From assembly GCF_000308295.2 (NCBI RefSeq), contig NZ_HG326652.1:1758186-1822185 (forward strand): a stretch of 64,000 nucleotides of DNA, read 5' to 3'. The notes under the pieces are model-generated. The model made no database searches. It saw only the letters and a program-made list of their open reading frames with translations, and had not been told where the DNA came from. Each line of letters begins with the position of its first letter. The first letter of the stretch is position 1. Of the stretch, positions 18,582-26,992 are shown in pieces. Both the position numbers and the translations under genes were made by a program. Origin of the DNA: Afipia birgiae 34632 (GTDB lineage Bacteria; Pseudomonadota; Alphaproteobacteria; Rhizobiales; Xanthobacteraceae).

Positions 18582-20358
18582 GGGCATCGCCCCTCTTACC
18601 AAGCGCTTCCAATCAGCCGTCAGCGTCGTTGAATCGCACTGGCAGCAAGCCGGGTTGCGGCCGCGAAGGCTCGACGCCCGACAACTCGCCGCCTACCGGC
18701 GGCATTCGATCGAAATCGGCTGGCGTTTCGACTGCGAGTTTCCCGATTGCCGGCGCCGGCTCGATGTCCTGGTGACAGCGGGCTTTCCTTTTGTGCCCGC
18801 GCGAATTGCGTTGGTCGATCGACCTCTTTTTTTGACTTGGCCTCATGTCGAAAGCGACGGCGCACTCTGTTTGGTGCCGGATTACGCCACGTTCCCTATC
18901 GATGATCCGTACGCCGGAATAGCCCACCTGCTCGAGAGGACGTACGACCTGATCGAAGCGCTGATCCGTGGCGAACGCACCGGCGATTTCCAGACCGAGT
19001 TCCTCACATATTGGCATCATGCAGAGCGCGGACCGACCCGCACCATCCTCTCGCTGATCGAACCGGTGCCGCCATCGCGGGTCGTCAAGATCTGGGAAGG
19101 CACCAGAAGAACGATCATCGCCGACAATGACGAGAAGTTGCGTGATTGGCTTCGCAATTTCGCTCCGGGAATTCCCGCAGCCGAGCTCCGATTTCATAAC
19201 GGCCTACTGGTCTGGCTGGATGCTGTGCCGCTGCCGTCCGAATACCCGTCATCGGCAAAGGACGTATACGACATGGCCGCCCGCGCCGGCGTCGCGGAAC
19301 ATCTCGACGAGCTTGCCCGCGAGACACGCCAGCGCATGATCGTCATGCTGGGCGCGAACACCGAGAACGGACCCGCGCTCGCAACCACCGTAGTCAACCG
19401 ACCGAAGATCGTTCGTGGATCAGATCCGCTGATCGCCGGCTTCCGGCCGTCGCGCGTACCCGAAGATGTGCTGCACGCTAGATTGTTCGGAGGAGCAGCC
19501 GCCGACCGCGCTTCGGTCGAGCGCGTCGATCCGACCTGGGTTCACGGGCGCGACCACGATCCGCGGATTCTCACGCTGCGGGGGGCGACCATCGCCGTTC
19601 TCGGATGCGGATCGGTCGGCGCACCCGTCGCCATGACGCTGGCCCGGGCCGGCGTCGGCAAGCTCATCCTTGTCGACAAGCAAACTTTTACGGGCGCCAA
19701 TGTCGGCAGGCACTCTCTCGGAGTAGGCTCGATCGGCGCGTCCAAGACAATCGAGCTCACGAAGCGCATCCGCTCGGACCTGCCGCATATCGAGGTGGAG
19801 TATCATAACTCGCTCGTGCAAGATCTCCTTCTCCGCGCCGACTGTCCCCTCGCCGGCGTCCACCTTATCGTCTCCGCCCTCGGCGATTGGCCGAGCGAGT
19901 CCCTTCTCGACGAATGGCAGGCCGCCCAAACACGACGTTTTCCGATCGTGTACGGTTGGACGGAGCCGCATGCCGCTGCGGGACACGCGATCGTCGTCTC
20001 CACCGGCGGTGACCGCCTGCGCGATGGGTTGGACGCCACCGGATCGCCGCATCTCGTCGCCACACGATGGGCACACGAAACCCGGCAGTACGAACCCGCC
20101 TGCGGGGCGGCGTTCGATCCCTATGGACCCGTGGAGCTCGGATTCATTACGTCGATGGTCGCACAGACGGCGCTCGACGCCCTTCTCGGTCAGGCGGTGT
20201 CGGCCACACATCGCATCTGGCTCGCGCGCCGCGCCTTCGTGGAAGCCGCGGGCGGCGCGTGGAGCGACGAACTGCGAGCCATCGCTCCGCAAGCGCTCGA
20301 CGGCGCGACCATGATCGAAAGACGTTGGAGCCGGGCCGCGAAGGATCTTGCGGCGTGA
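18574..20358 (+). CDS. cap2: CBASS Cap2, E2-E1 ubiquitin-like ligase
   Basis: Cap2 conjugates the CD-NTase C-terminus to target proteins and so primes signalling. The 594-residue protein has an N-terminal E2-like domain (about 1-170; the candidate catalytic Cys lies in GALCLVPDY), a linker, and a C-terminal ThiF/E1 adenylation domain with the nucleotide-binding GCGSVGAP (about residue 347), LILVDKQTFTGANVGRH and a later Cys in EPACGAAFDPYG. Length and order fit type II CBASS. Coupled by overlap to both the CD-NTase and cap3. Confidence 0.93.
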   Translation: MPEGIAPLTKRFQSAVSVVESHWQQAGLRPRRLDARQLAAYRRHSIEIGWRFDCEFPDCRRRLDVLVTAGFPFVPARIALVDRPLFLTWPHVESDGALCLVPDYATFPIDDPYAGIAHLLERTYDLIEALIRGERTGDFQTEFLTYWHHAERGPTRTILSLIEPVPPSRVVKIWEGTRRTIIADNDEKLRDWLRNFAPGIPAAELRFHNGLLVWLDAVPLPSEYPSSAKDVYDMAARAGVAEHLDELARETRQRMIVMLGANTENGPALATTVVNRPKIVRGSDPLIAGFRPSRVPEDVLHARLFGGAAADRASVERVDPTWVHGRDHDPRILTLRGATIAVLGCGSVGAPVAMTLARAGVGKLILVDKQTFTGANVGRHSLGVGSIGASKTIELTKRIRSDLPHIEVEYHNSLVQDLLLRADCPLAGVHLIVSALGDWPSESLLDEWQAAQTRRFPIVYGWTEPHAAAGHAIVVSTGGDRLRDGLDATGSPHLVATRWAHETRQYEPACGAAFDPYGPVELGFITSMVAQTALDALLGQAVSATHRIWLARRAFVEAAGGAWSDELRAIAPQALDGATMIERRWSRAAKDLAA

Positions 20359-20930
20359 TCTTTTTCGACATCGGGCAATCGGGACAGTCGCTCGCGTTCA
20401 GCGACGGCGTCTTGAAGCATTTCAACCGGCACCGTCAAACGCGCTTTTGGCAGAAGGAGGCTGGCGGGCTTCTGTTCGCGCGGTTCGAGCTTCCGGTGAT
20501 CAATATCGACGTCGCGACCGGCCCGAGGCGCGGAGATCGGCGCTCCCGCTATTCTTACTGGCCGGACGAGCGGGCCGAACAGCGCGAGATCGACGACATG
20601 TTTTCGCGCGGACTGCATTTCGTAGGCTGCTGGCATACCCACCCGGAGGACGTCGCATCGCCTTCCCATATCGACCGCCGAAACATCGCCGATTGCGTAC
20701 GTCGTTCCTACCACGCGCTGAATGGCTTCATTATGGTTGTCGTCGGCAGAAACCCAATTCCCGTGGGAATATGCGTTTCTGTGTGCGACAAATCCTCCGT
20801 CTACGAATTAGCATCATCGCGCAAGGCTGCGTCGATTGGCTCTTCGTTCACGTCAACTTCGCGCCGGTCGGCGGACCTTGGAAGAAGCTCGGCCGACTTT
20901 GGAATGCCAGATTCCGGACAAACAAGCTGA
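20355..20930 (+). CDS. cap3: CBASS Cap3, JAB/MPN isopeptidase
   Basis: Cap3 removes Cap2-made conjugates from the CD-NTase. The 191-residue protein starts at GTG 20355, inside the cap2 stop (GTGA overlap). It contains a full JAMM zinc motif: Glu35 (KEAGGLL), His94-x-His96, Ser104 and Asp107 (HTHPEDVASPSHID). The domain ends near ICVSVCDKSSVYELA, about residue 155. The last 35 residues are Ser/Arg-rich and look unlike a folded domain, while another frame over this stretch reads more like protein. A late frameshift is therefore possible. Confidence 0.9.
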   Translation: MIFFDIGQSGQSLAFSDGVLKHFNRHRQTRFWQKEAGGLLFARFELPVINIDVATGPRRGDRRSRYSYWPDERAEQREIDDMFSRGLHFVGCWHTHPEDVASPSHIDRRNIADCVRRSYHALNGFIMVVVGRNPIPVGICVSVCDKSSVYELASSRKAASIGSSFTSTSRRSADLGRSSADFGMPDSGQTS

Positions 20931-20969
20931 CAGCCGCAACTTCGATCATAAGTAGCTGTTACCGTTCGT

Positions 20970-22229
20970 CTACGCCGGACCTGCGGACATAGGAATCACC
21001 CTATGTCTCTTCGGAAAATTTTCGGGCCTGTAGTTTGGGACAGCCGCCATTTTGTCCACGACGGATTGATGGACAAATGCCTCGGGCGGTATGAAGCGTG
21101 GCTCGGCGCCAGGGATGTAGTGACCGAGGAACGACTTGCGAGTAGCCCACTCCTTGTATCTGTCACCCTTCGGCAACCCCTCCAGCAGGCGCCAAACGGT
21201 CGACATCGAGTCATGCGGATCGCGCATGATATCGGGTCTGATGTAACTGAACGGACTCCCCTTTCGCTGCACTCCCCAAGCCAACTGGTTGACCGTCCTC
21301 GGGTCGACGGCCAAGCCATGCTTCACAGCTTCGTCGATCATCCAGATCAGAGGATATTTCGAGAGACCGCTCTCCAGCTCCGGATAGCCTCCTCCGATAT
21401 CGGCGTGAACGCCTGAAAACCAGACTTGCTGTGTGTCCTGAGGTTCCGCGTTGTTCGTCGCGCTGAATCTGTTGTGCATGAATGTCTGCGGTTCATCCCA
21501 GGTATCCAGCCTGAACATCCTTCTTCGTTCGTCGATCGCAATCGCTTGGCGGAAAATACGAACGCTCGGATTGTTTCTGGTGTTGGCAAGCGTCTGCAGG
21601 CTGAACGCATAGAACCTATCCGGACGCGGGACTATCACGCTCGCGACCGTATCCCATACTCCTACAAACTTGATTGTCGGCCATCTCGACGAAACGATCC
21701 GGGCGAACTGCGAGGCGCGATCGTCCTTCGTCGATGGAACAGGTTGGCCGCTTTCTTCTCCGCGTTCAGATTCCTCCGTCGTTGCCGCCCGAACCGCATC
21801 GACCACGGATCCTGCCTGCTTGTACGCCGTCAACGCAGCGCCAGCGAGATTCCGCTGATGGGGCGAAAGGAGTCCAATTCTATGAACAAGTCCCGCAAGG
21901 ACGCGGACCGTGTAAGCACCGCGACTGAAACCAAATAGATAGATCTCGTCACCGTCCTCATACTGACTGACGAGAAACTCATAGGCAGCAAGGACGTTGT
22001 CATCGAGACCGTAGCCTGTCGCCAAACCAAGCACAGCGATGGCATCTTGCCTGAACTTGGTCCATGGATCCGGTCTGGCAAGTGTTCCAACGCCCGGATC
22101 ATAGAATACCACTTGCTGCGGCTGGGTCTTTCCGGTCTTACGAAGTACGCGGTAGAGCTTCAGAACGTTGGAGATGTTCTCGCTGATCTCATTTCCCGTT
22201 CCGTCGCAACAGACGACGATGTTCTTCAC
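20970..22229 (-). CDS. DUF2235 alpha/beta-hydrolase
   Basis: A 419-residue protein of the DUF2235 family, related to Tle1-type phospholipase effectors. It has IVVCCDGTGNE at the N-terminus, YDPGVGT, and the nucleophile elbow GFSRGAYTVR (Ser102). Later come WDTVASV and a DIGGGYPE segment, both typical. There is no signal peptide and no VgrG or immunity gene nearby, so a secreted T6SS effector role is not supported; a cytosolic hydrolase is more likely. Start is GTG 22229 with GGGGAGGGG six bases upstream. It converges with cap3 and diverges from the helicase gene. Confidence 0.85.
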   Translation of the reverse strand: MKNIVVCCDGTGNEISENISNVLKLYRVLRKTGKTQPQQVVFYDPGVGTLARPDPWTKFRQDAIAVLGLATGYGLDDNVLAAYEFLVSQYEDGDEIYLFGFSRGAYTVRVLAGLVHRIGLLSPHQRNLAGAALTAYKQAGSVVDAVRAATTEESERGEESGQPVPSTKDDRASQFARIVSSRWPTIKFVGVWDTVASVIVPRPDRFYAFSLQTLANTRNNPSVRIFRQAIAIDERRRMFRLDTWDEPQTFMHNRFSATNNAEPQDTQQVWFSGVHADIGGGYPELESGLSKYPLIWMIDEAVKHGLAVDPRTVNQLAWGVQRKGSPFSYIRPDIMRDPHDSMSTVWRLLEGLPKGDRYKEWATRKSFLGHYIPGAEPRFIPPEAFVHQSVVDKMAAVPNYRPENFPKRHRVIPMSAGPA

Positions 22230-22518
22230 TGCTGCCCCTCCCCAAGGTTGTGCCTGCGTAACAGCTTACCTCTGAACCTTCACATCTGACGCAACGTTGT
22301 GAATGCGCGCCAGGACAAGCGCGGCGTTGAACCAGCTTTCGACGTCCACAGAGTTGACGCGACGTGCTATCGGCGGAAAGGATCGCTAACTCGAAAGCGT
22401 TGCTACCAAGCCCGTACTCACTTACAGGTCGAACACGCAATCGAGCAAGAAGCCTGCGAGGGAGGCATGGAGCGGGATTCCCCGTTGCAAGCGAAGCAGG
22501 CTCGGGTCTGGGGATGAC

Positions 22519-25500
22519 ATGAGCGCGACCGAACAGCTTCCGAAGCTTCGTTACTCGGACAAGTTCAGGCCGTACCAGCAAGAAGCTATAAAGAAGGCCC
22601 GGCGATATCGGCAGGCCTTCCGCAACTCGGTCTCGAAAGGGACGCCTTCGCCCGGTGCATTCCTCGTCTGTCATCCCACCGGAACGGGGAAAACGGCGGT
22701 CATCGCTGGACTTTCGCAGGGGGCGCCGGAAGTTGGCAACATCCTAATCCTTACAACACGAGAGGCGGTCCGCGACCAGCTCGCACGAGAATTATCGGGC
22801 AACATCTTCATCGAGCAAGATAAATTCAACCTAGGCCAAAACATCAGGCTATCGAAAAACACATATGTCGCGACCGAAAGCTGGATGCTGGAAGGTCAAA
22901 CATCCGACCTGCACCGGGCAACGCTCAAGCTTATCACGGACCCAACGCTCGCCCGCTTCTGCGCCGCTCAGTTTTCTCGCCTCGTCGACCATCCAGACGA
23001 AGAATTCGTAAGCGAATTGAACGAGAAGCGCTCGATTGTGGTTATGACGGTGCAGATGCTGACCGGGCTAGATAAAGACGGAGCGGCCTACAAGACGCTG
23101 AAAGATCACGTCGATCTAATACTTTTCGACGAAGGACACTATGAGCCCGCCGCGAAGTACAGCAAGGCCGTCCGAGGCCTGGATAAGCCGGTCGTCCTGC
23201 TTTCGGCGACGCCTTTCCGGAACGATCTAAAGCCCTTCCACATCGAAGCGAGCAACATCCACATCTACAGGTTCTCCAGCGCGGTCGAGGAAAACGTCAT
23301 ACGGAAAGCCACGGTACTGCAGCGGCCCCAGGCCCCAGACGCGCACGCGTTCTGTCTCGACATCATCGCGTTCGCAGAGGCTGAATTTGGACTCGACCGA
23401 TCGACTTGGCCTCGCATCATCATTCATTGCGACGATCTGGGCAGTATCACAAGGCTGGGCGAAAAGTTCATCGCCAACGGTTTTGGCGGACAGATTACGG
23501 CCATCCATGACCGTTTCTCGGCTAAAGCGTCCGACCGTCAGTCATGGCAACACAGATCAGTGCCACCTCCGCGGACCACGGATTCTCAAATCTGGATACA
23601 CCAATACAAGTTGATGGAAGGAATCGACGACCATCGCTTCCGGGTCCTGGCATTCTTTGCGCCGCTCAAGAACGTCCGGTCCGTGGTTCAGCAAATAGGG
23701 CGAGTGATCCGCCTCACGCCTGGAGAGCCGGCCAACACCGCCTACGTCCTTGACCACTTTCGGGGGCTGATTGAACGATCCTGGAACCTGTTCTTGGATT
23801 ATGACAAGGCCATCAGCGCCGACTACCTCACGAAGTCGATGTCGAAATACTATCTCGACGAATTCCAGAAAGTTCAGCTTCCCGTCGACTACATCGCAAA
23901 GAAATTCAGGAAACCGCTCGACCTCAAGAAACTCGGTTCAGCGGATGACGAAATCCTGTTCGACCGTCGCGTCGTGCTCCGGAAAGTTGGGACAGGTGAC
24001 ACCTTGACGTCGCTGGCCGCCCAGGTTGAGGAGGCCATGACGATCGATGACTGCGAATTCGAGAAGTACGCGTTCGGCGACGACGCGGTAGTATACGTAT
24101 ACGCAAAGGTGGCGAGCCCAGACTTCCTGAACAACCTGTTCTTTGCGGAAGTCCGTCACGGCGCCCGTCTTTTGCTGCTCGTTCCCGGCCAGCAGATCCT
24201 CGCCGTAGCTTCAACTGGAGCTGGGACAGGTTCGGATGGGGTAGAGTATCTCGAACCACTAAACCCGAAGAAGCTCGAACGCCTACTGCTCCCGGGACAG
24301 CTGGGTCGCGTCAGCAGCGTCTCGTCGCAAAACACGAATCTAGGAAACCGCGTCGTACGCAGGCGTACCATCTCTGCTCCGTCCATCGCGGACGTCCCGC
24401 CGATCCTCGACGAGCACGGGCACATCGTCGCGACCGTGACGGGCTACAACGGAACGGTCCCGCGCATTGTCGACGACATGGATTATTTGGAAGCCTTCGA
24501 TGAAGGGATGGAAATCGTCGGACTCGCAGCGCCAGCGCCAATGGGGAACACCCCCACACAAGCCGCACTGATTAGGCGCTACATCGGAATAGCAAGCGGT
24601 CGAATTTCAGAACAGGGGCCGCCTTTGCGCCTAAAGGCCTTCCGGCAATGGGTTGGTTCGCTAATCAAGCAAATCGGATCAACCTCCCGATACGATCAAG
24701 TCTATAAGCGATACGCGGCGTTGGCGCCGGCGACGATCCAGCGAGGGGCCGCCAAGAACCTCCTGCTCGATATCTTTGATATCGCCGACCTCTACCAGCA
24801 CAAAGAGACGAAGGAAGCTATTCGCAGCGACGAACTTTGCGTCGACAGGGTCGGCACTCCCACATCTTCCGGCGGGAAGCTGACATCGAAATTCGTCGTA
24901 ACGATCAACGATAATCCTTATACGATCGAAGTCATTTTCAACGAAGCGTCGCAGCGTTACAGGATCGAGTCAGATGCGCTGGATTCCGATTTCGTCGGAA
25001 TGGGGGCCAGACGACTTCCGCTCTGCCGGACCTTGAACGACACCCAATCGTTCAACGTCATCCCCGACGATCTGAGCGTAATCTACGTTCATGGCCGCTT
25101 CTATGCTCCTGGCCTCAAATTTGGCGGCCGGTTCACCCACGCCGGATTTTTCGTCGGGCATTGCCTATATCCATCCGAGACGTTCAAAAAGTTCTCATCA
25201 GAGAAGGGCAAATCCGTCTCGAACGATGAATACGACAAGAACAGCCTTTTCGGCCTCGTAGACGGCTGGAAGACCGGCTTCGACAGTGACAAAATCCAGC
25301 TTTCGCCAAGCTGGGTCGGTTTGTTCGCACCAGAGAAGGTCAAGTTCGACCCCGGACTATGCATCTGCGACGACATGAGCAAGGAAAGCGCCGACTTCAT
25401 CTTCGCCGATACGATAAATCGGCGTGTCGTACTGATACACGCGAAAGCCTCCGGCACATTCCGCGAGTTCTCCGCTTCCGCTGTTCAAGAGGTGTGCGCC

Positions 25501-25875
25501 CAAGCGCAGAAAAACATGGCATTGTTTTCGACGTTCTCGCTTCAGAAGCCGGGGAATTTCAACTTGTGGGACCGCGCACACAAGTTCGCCGGTGACGGCA
25601 AAGTCCAACTGACCGTCAACCGGCGTATACGTAAGCCCGCTACGGCAAATGCAGCCGCCGCCTGGGCGACACTTCTCGAACTGCTTCAAAATCCGCTGAC
25701 AAATCGGGAAATCTGGCTCGTCTTGGGCAACATGCTTTCCGCTGATGCCTTCTACAAAGGATTGCAGAAAAATTCACCGCTACCTGAAACTCTCCAGCTA
25801 AATCACCTATTACAGACCACTATCGCGGCCGCCGGAAGCGTCGGCGCGAAGACACGCATATTTTGCGCTCCTTGA
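22519..25875 (+). CDS. SF2 DEAD/DEAH helicase with large C-terminal region, putative nuclease
   Basis: An 1118-residue protein. The N-terminal 450 residues form an SF2 helicase: Walker A HPTGTGKTAV (GTGKT at 55-59), DEGH (204-207), SATPFRND (about 230), and QQIGRVIRL (about 391-399). The following 670 residues match no family I recognise. Near the C-terminus ESADFIFADT and, ten residues on, VLIHAKA (Asp959, Asp964, Lys976) look like the core of a PD-(D/E)XK nuclease; this is inference. The ATG has GGGGATGAC just upstream. It lies in a defence island, with no methyltransferase or specificity partner beside it. Possibly a single-gene defence helicase-nuclease. Confidence 0.8.
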   Translation: MSATEQLPKLRYSDKFRPYQQEAIKKARRYRQAFRNSVSKGTPSPGAFLVCHPTGTGKTAVIAGLSQGAPEVGNILILTTREAVRDQLARELSGNIFIEQDKFNLGQNIRLSKNTYVATESWMLEGQTSDLHRATLKLITDPTLARFCAAQFSRLVDHPDEEFVSELNEKRSIVVMTVQMLTGLDKDGAAYKTLKDHVDLILFDEGHYEPAAKYSKAVRGLDKPVVLLSATPFRNDLKPFHIEASNIHIYRFSSAVEENVIRKATVLQRPQAPDAHAFCLDIIAFAEAEFGLDRSTWPRIIIHCDDLGSITRLGEKFIANGFGGQITAIHDRFSAKASDRQSWQHRSVPPPRTTDSQIWIHQYKLMEGIDDHRFRVLAFFAPLKNVRSVVQQIGRVIRLTPGEPANTAYVLDHFRGLIERSWNLFLDYDKAISADYLTKSMSKYYLDEFQKVQLPVDYIAKKFRKPLDLKKLGSADDEILFDRRVVLRKVGTGDTLTSLAAQVEEAMTIDDCEFEKYAFGDDAVVYVYAKVASPDFLNNLFFAEVRHGARLLLLVPGQQILAVASTGAGTGSDGVEYLEPLNPKKLERLLLPGQLGRVSSVSSQNTNLGNRVVRRRTISAPSIADVPPILDEHGHIVATVTGYNGTVPRIVDDMDYLEAFDEGMEIVGLAAPAPMGNTPTQAALIRRYIGIASGRISEQGPPLRLKAFRQWVGSLIKQIGSTSRYDQVYKRYAALAPATIQRGAAKNLLLDIFDIADLYQHKETKEAIRSDELCVDRVGTPTSSGGKLTSKFVVTINDNPYTIEVIFNEASQRYRIESDALDSDFVGMGARRLPLCRTLNDTQSFNVIPDDLSVIYVHGRFYAPGLKFGGRFTHAGFFVGHCLYPSETFKKFSSEKGKSVSNDEYDKNSLFGLVDGWKTGFDSDKIQLSPSWVGLFAPEKVKFDPGLCICDDMSKESADFIFADTINRRVVLIHAKASGTFREFSASAVQEVCAQAQKNMALFSTFSLQKPGNFNLWDRAHKFAGDGKVQLTVNRRIRKPATANAAAAWATLLELLQNPLTNREIWLVLGNMLSADAFYKGLQKNSPLPETLQLNHLLQTTIAAAGSVGAKTRIFCAP

Positions 25876-26104
25876 ATTCCGACTACCCCCCGATCGACAT
25901 GCTTCAAAGCCGTCTTCGCTCGGTCGGCTTTGGCAGCTAAGAGGTGCGAACTGGACTGGTCGCTCGACCCGTGCAGTGGGTTTATTTTCGGTCTCCTGAG
26001 CAAGTCTCTAGAAAACGGGAATTTTCCAATAGGTCGCTGGAGACTTCCAGGAATTTCCGCCGCAAAAGTTCGACAATTGGTATCTTAGAGACTCATCGAC
26101 CCTA

Positions 26105-26128
26105 AAGAAGCCCGCATTTGGCGGGCCT
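26105..26128 (-). terminator. Duplicate rho-independent terminator-like hairpin
   Basis: On the minus strand the sequence reads GCCCGC CAAAT GCGGGC followed by TTCTTT: a six-base GC stem, five-base loop and T-rich tail. It is the counterpart, within repeat copy A, of the tRNA terminator at 26417-26440. Confidence 0.6.
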
Positions 26129-26170
26129 TTCTGGTGTCTGAGAAGGATATTCTCTGAAAGCCGGACTGGT

Positions 26171-26194
26171 TGGCTGGAGAACGAGGATTCGAAC
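26171..26194 (-). pseudogene. tRNA-Gln 3'-end relic
   Basis: On the minus strand GTTCGAATCC-T-CGTTCTCCAGCCA keeps the T loop, acceptor strand and CCA of tRNA-Gln with two substitutions relative to the intact gene at 26483-26556. Anticodon and D arms are absent. It fits an attachment-site duplicate or a decayed tandem copy. Confidence 0.65.
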
Positions 26195-26280
26195 TCAACC
26201 AGTCTAGTTCGAACCCAGTCTCTCTATCCGCTTCCACGAAATCGGGAATGCTAGAATTCGCGTTGACTGAATCCCCTACC

Positions 26281-26506
26281 GCGCAGTGGTTTTATTCTCC
26301 GGTCTCTGGAGCGAGTCTCCAGAAAACGGGAATTTTTCAATGGATACATGGAGACTTTCAGGAATTTTCGGAGGATTTGGTGCGAACATCGGTCTCCACA
26401 GAGACTCCTTACGCATGAAAAGCCCGCTATTTGCGGGCCTTTCTGCACCTAAAAAATAATATTCTATGAAAGCCGGACTGGTTGGCTGGGGAACTAGGAT
26501 TCGAAC
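26281..26506 (-). repeat. Direct repeat copy B (tRNA-Gln 3' end and downstream flank)
   Basis: This is the second copy of the 225-base repeat, running from the 3' part of the intact tRNA-Gln leftward through its terminator. See copy A at 25971-26194 for shared blocks. Confidence 0.75.
26417..26440 (-). terminator. Rho-independent terminator of tRNA-Gln
   Basis: On the minus strand, 43 bases beyond the tRNA 3' end, the sequence reads AGGCCCGC AAATA GCGGGCTTTTC. The stem is strong and GC-rich and ends in a T run. Position and orientation fit termination of the tRNA-Gln transcript. Confidence 0.75.
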
Positions 26507-26556
26507 CTAGACAAACAGAGTCAGAGTCTGTTGTGCTACCGTTACACCATTCCCCA
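26483..26556 (-). tRNA. tRNA-Gln (anticodon CTG)
   Basis: The minus-strand sequence folds as a complete 74-base tRNA. The acceptor TGGGGAA pairs with TTCCCCA. The D arm contains GTAACGGTAGCAC, and the anticodon stem ACAGA/TCTGT encloses the loop CTCTGAC (anticodon CTG, Gln). The T arm is CTAGG-TTCGAAT-CCTAG, and the 3' GCCA is encoded. It lies at the edge of the accessory region, with the island on its 3' side, the usual geometry for integration at a tRNA. Confidence 0.95.
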
Positions 26557-26992
26557 ATCGATTGCGGATCCTCATCTTGCGCGCGGTAAACTACCGTGGC
26601 GGATTGCTATCCAAATCAGCAAATTAACATCGCGCGCTGGATATAGAGCGGTGTTGCGCCGCGGTCTACCCCCGCCTTGCTCTGTCCACCAACCGAGCAG
26701 GAAAAAGAATTCGTTGGCTCCCGAACCGGGTCAGACGAGACGATCGTCCATTAGCCAAGGGTAAACAAAGGCTTAACGCAGATAAGATCCATCTGCAGGC
26801 CCGCTTTCAGCAACATCAAAATATGCCTTAAGCTACGGGCCCTTAGCCGGCTGGGGGAATTCAGCGGTTGTACCAACGACATGACACTACCGCGCGGAAC
26901 CGCACAAAGTCGCCGGGGCATTTAACAATTCCTGCAACAAGCCTTTGTACAGTCGAGGAAATTTAGCAAGTTCAGACAGGCTCCATCGCTCT
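26557..26992. other. Intergenic region between tRNA-Gln and HerA-like gene
   Basis: A 436-base stretch without a convincing gene. It must contain the tRNA-Gln promoter (minus strand) and the promoter of the HerA-like gene (plus strand). I see no clear consensus boxes, repeat or small RNA. Confidence 0.4.

Larger units (their letters stand above)
25971..26194 (-). repeat. Direct repeat copy A (tRNA-Gln 3' flank duplicate)
   Basis: This is about 225 bases that match, at roughly 80% by eye, the stretch 26281-26506 in the same orientation. Shared blocks include GAAAACGGGAATTTT, GGAGACTT.CAGGAATTT, the terminator hairpin and TGAAAGCCGGACTGGTTGGC. The right end holds a relic of the tRNA 3' end (26171-26194). 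It may be a tandem duplication or an old integration scar. Confidence 0.75.

Noticed and set aside
20970-22229. DUF2235 protein as a type VI secretion effector
   Set aside because: There is no VgrG, PAAR, chaperone or immunity gene beside it, and the protein has no adaptor domain.
22299-22517. 72-codon open frame ending one base before the helicase start
   Set aside because: There is no ribosome binding site, it has no domain-like pattern, and third codon positions show no clear coding bias. Its closeness to the helicase start is noted but not enough.
25971-26506. CRISPR-like array near the tRNA
   Set aside because: There are only two long, diverged copies with no regular short repeats or spacers and no cas genes.
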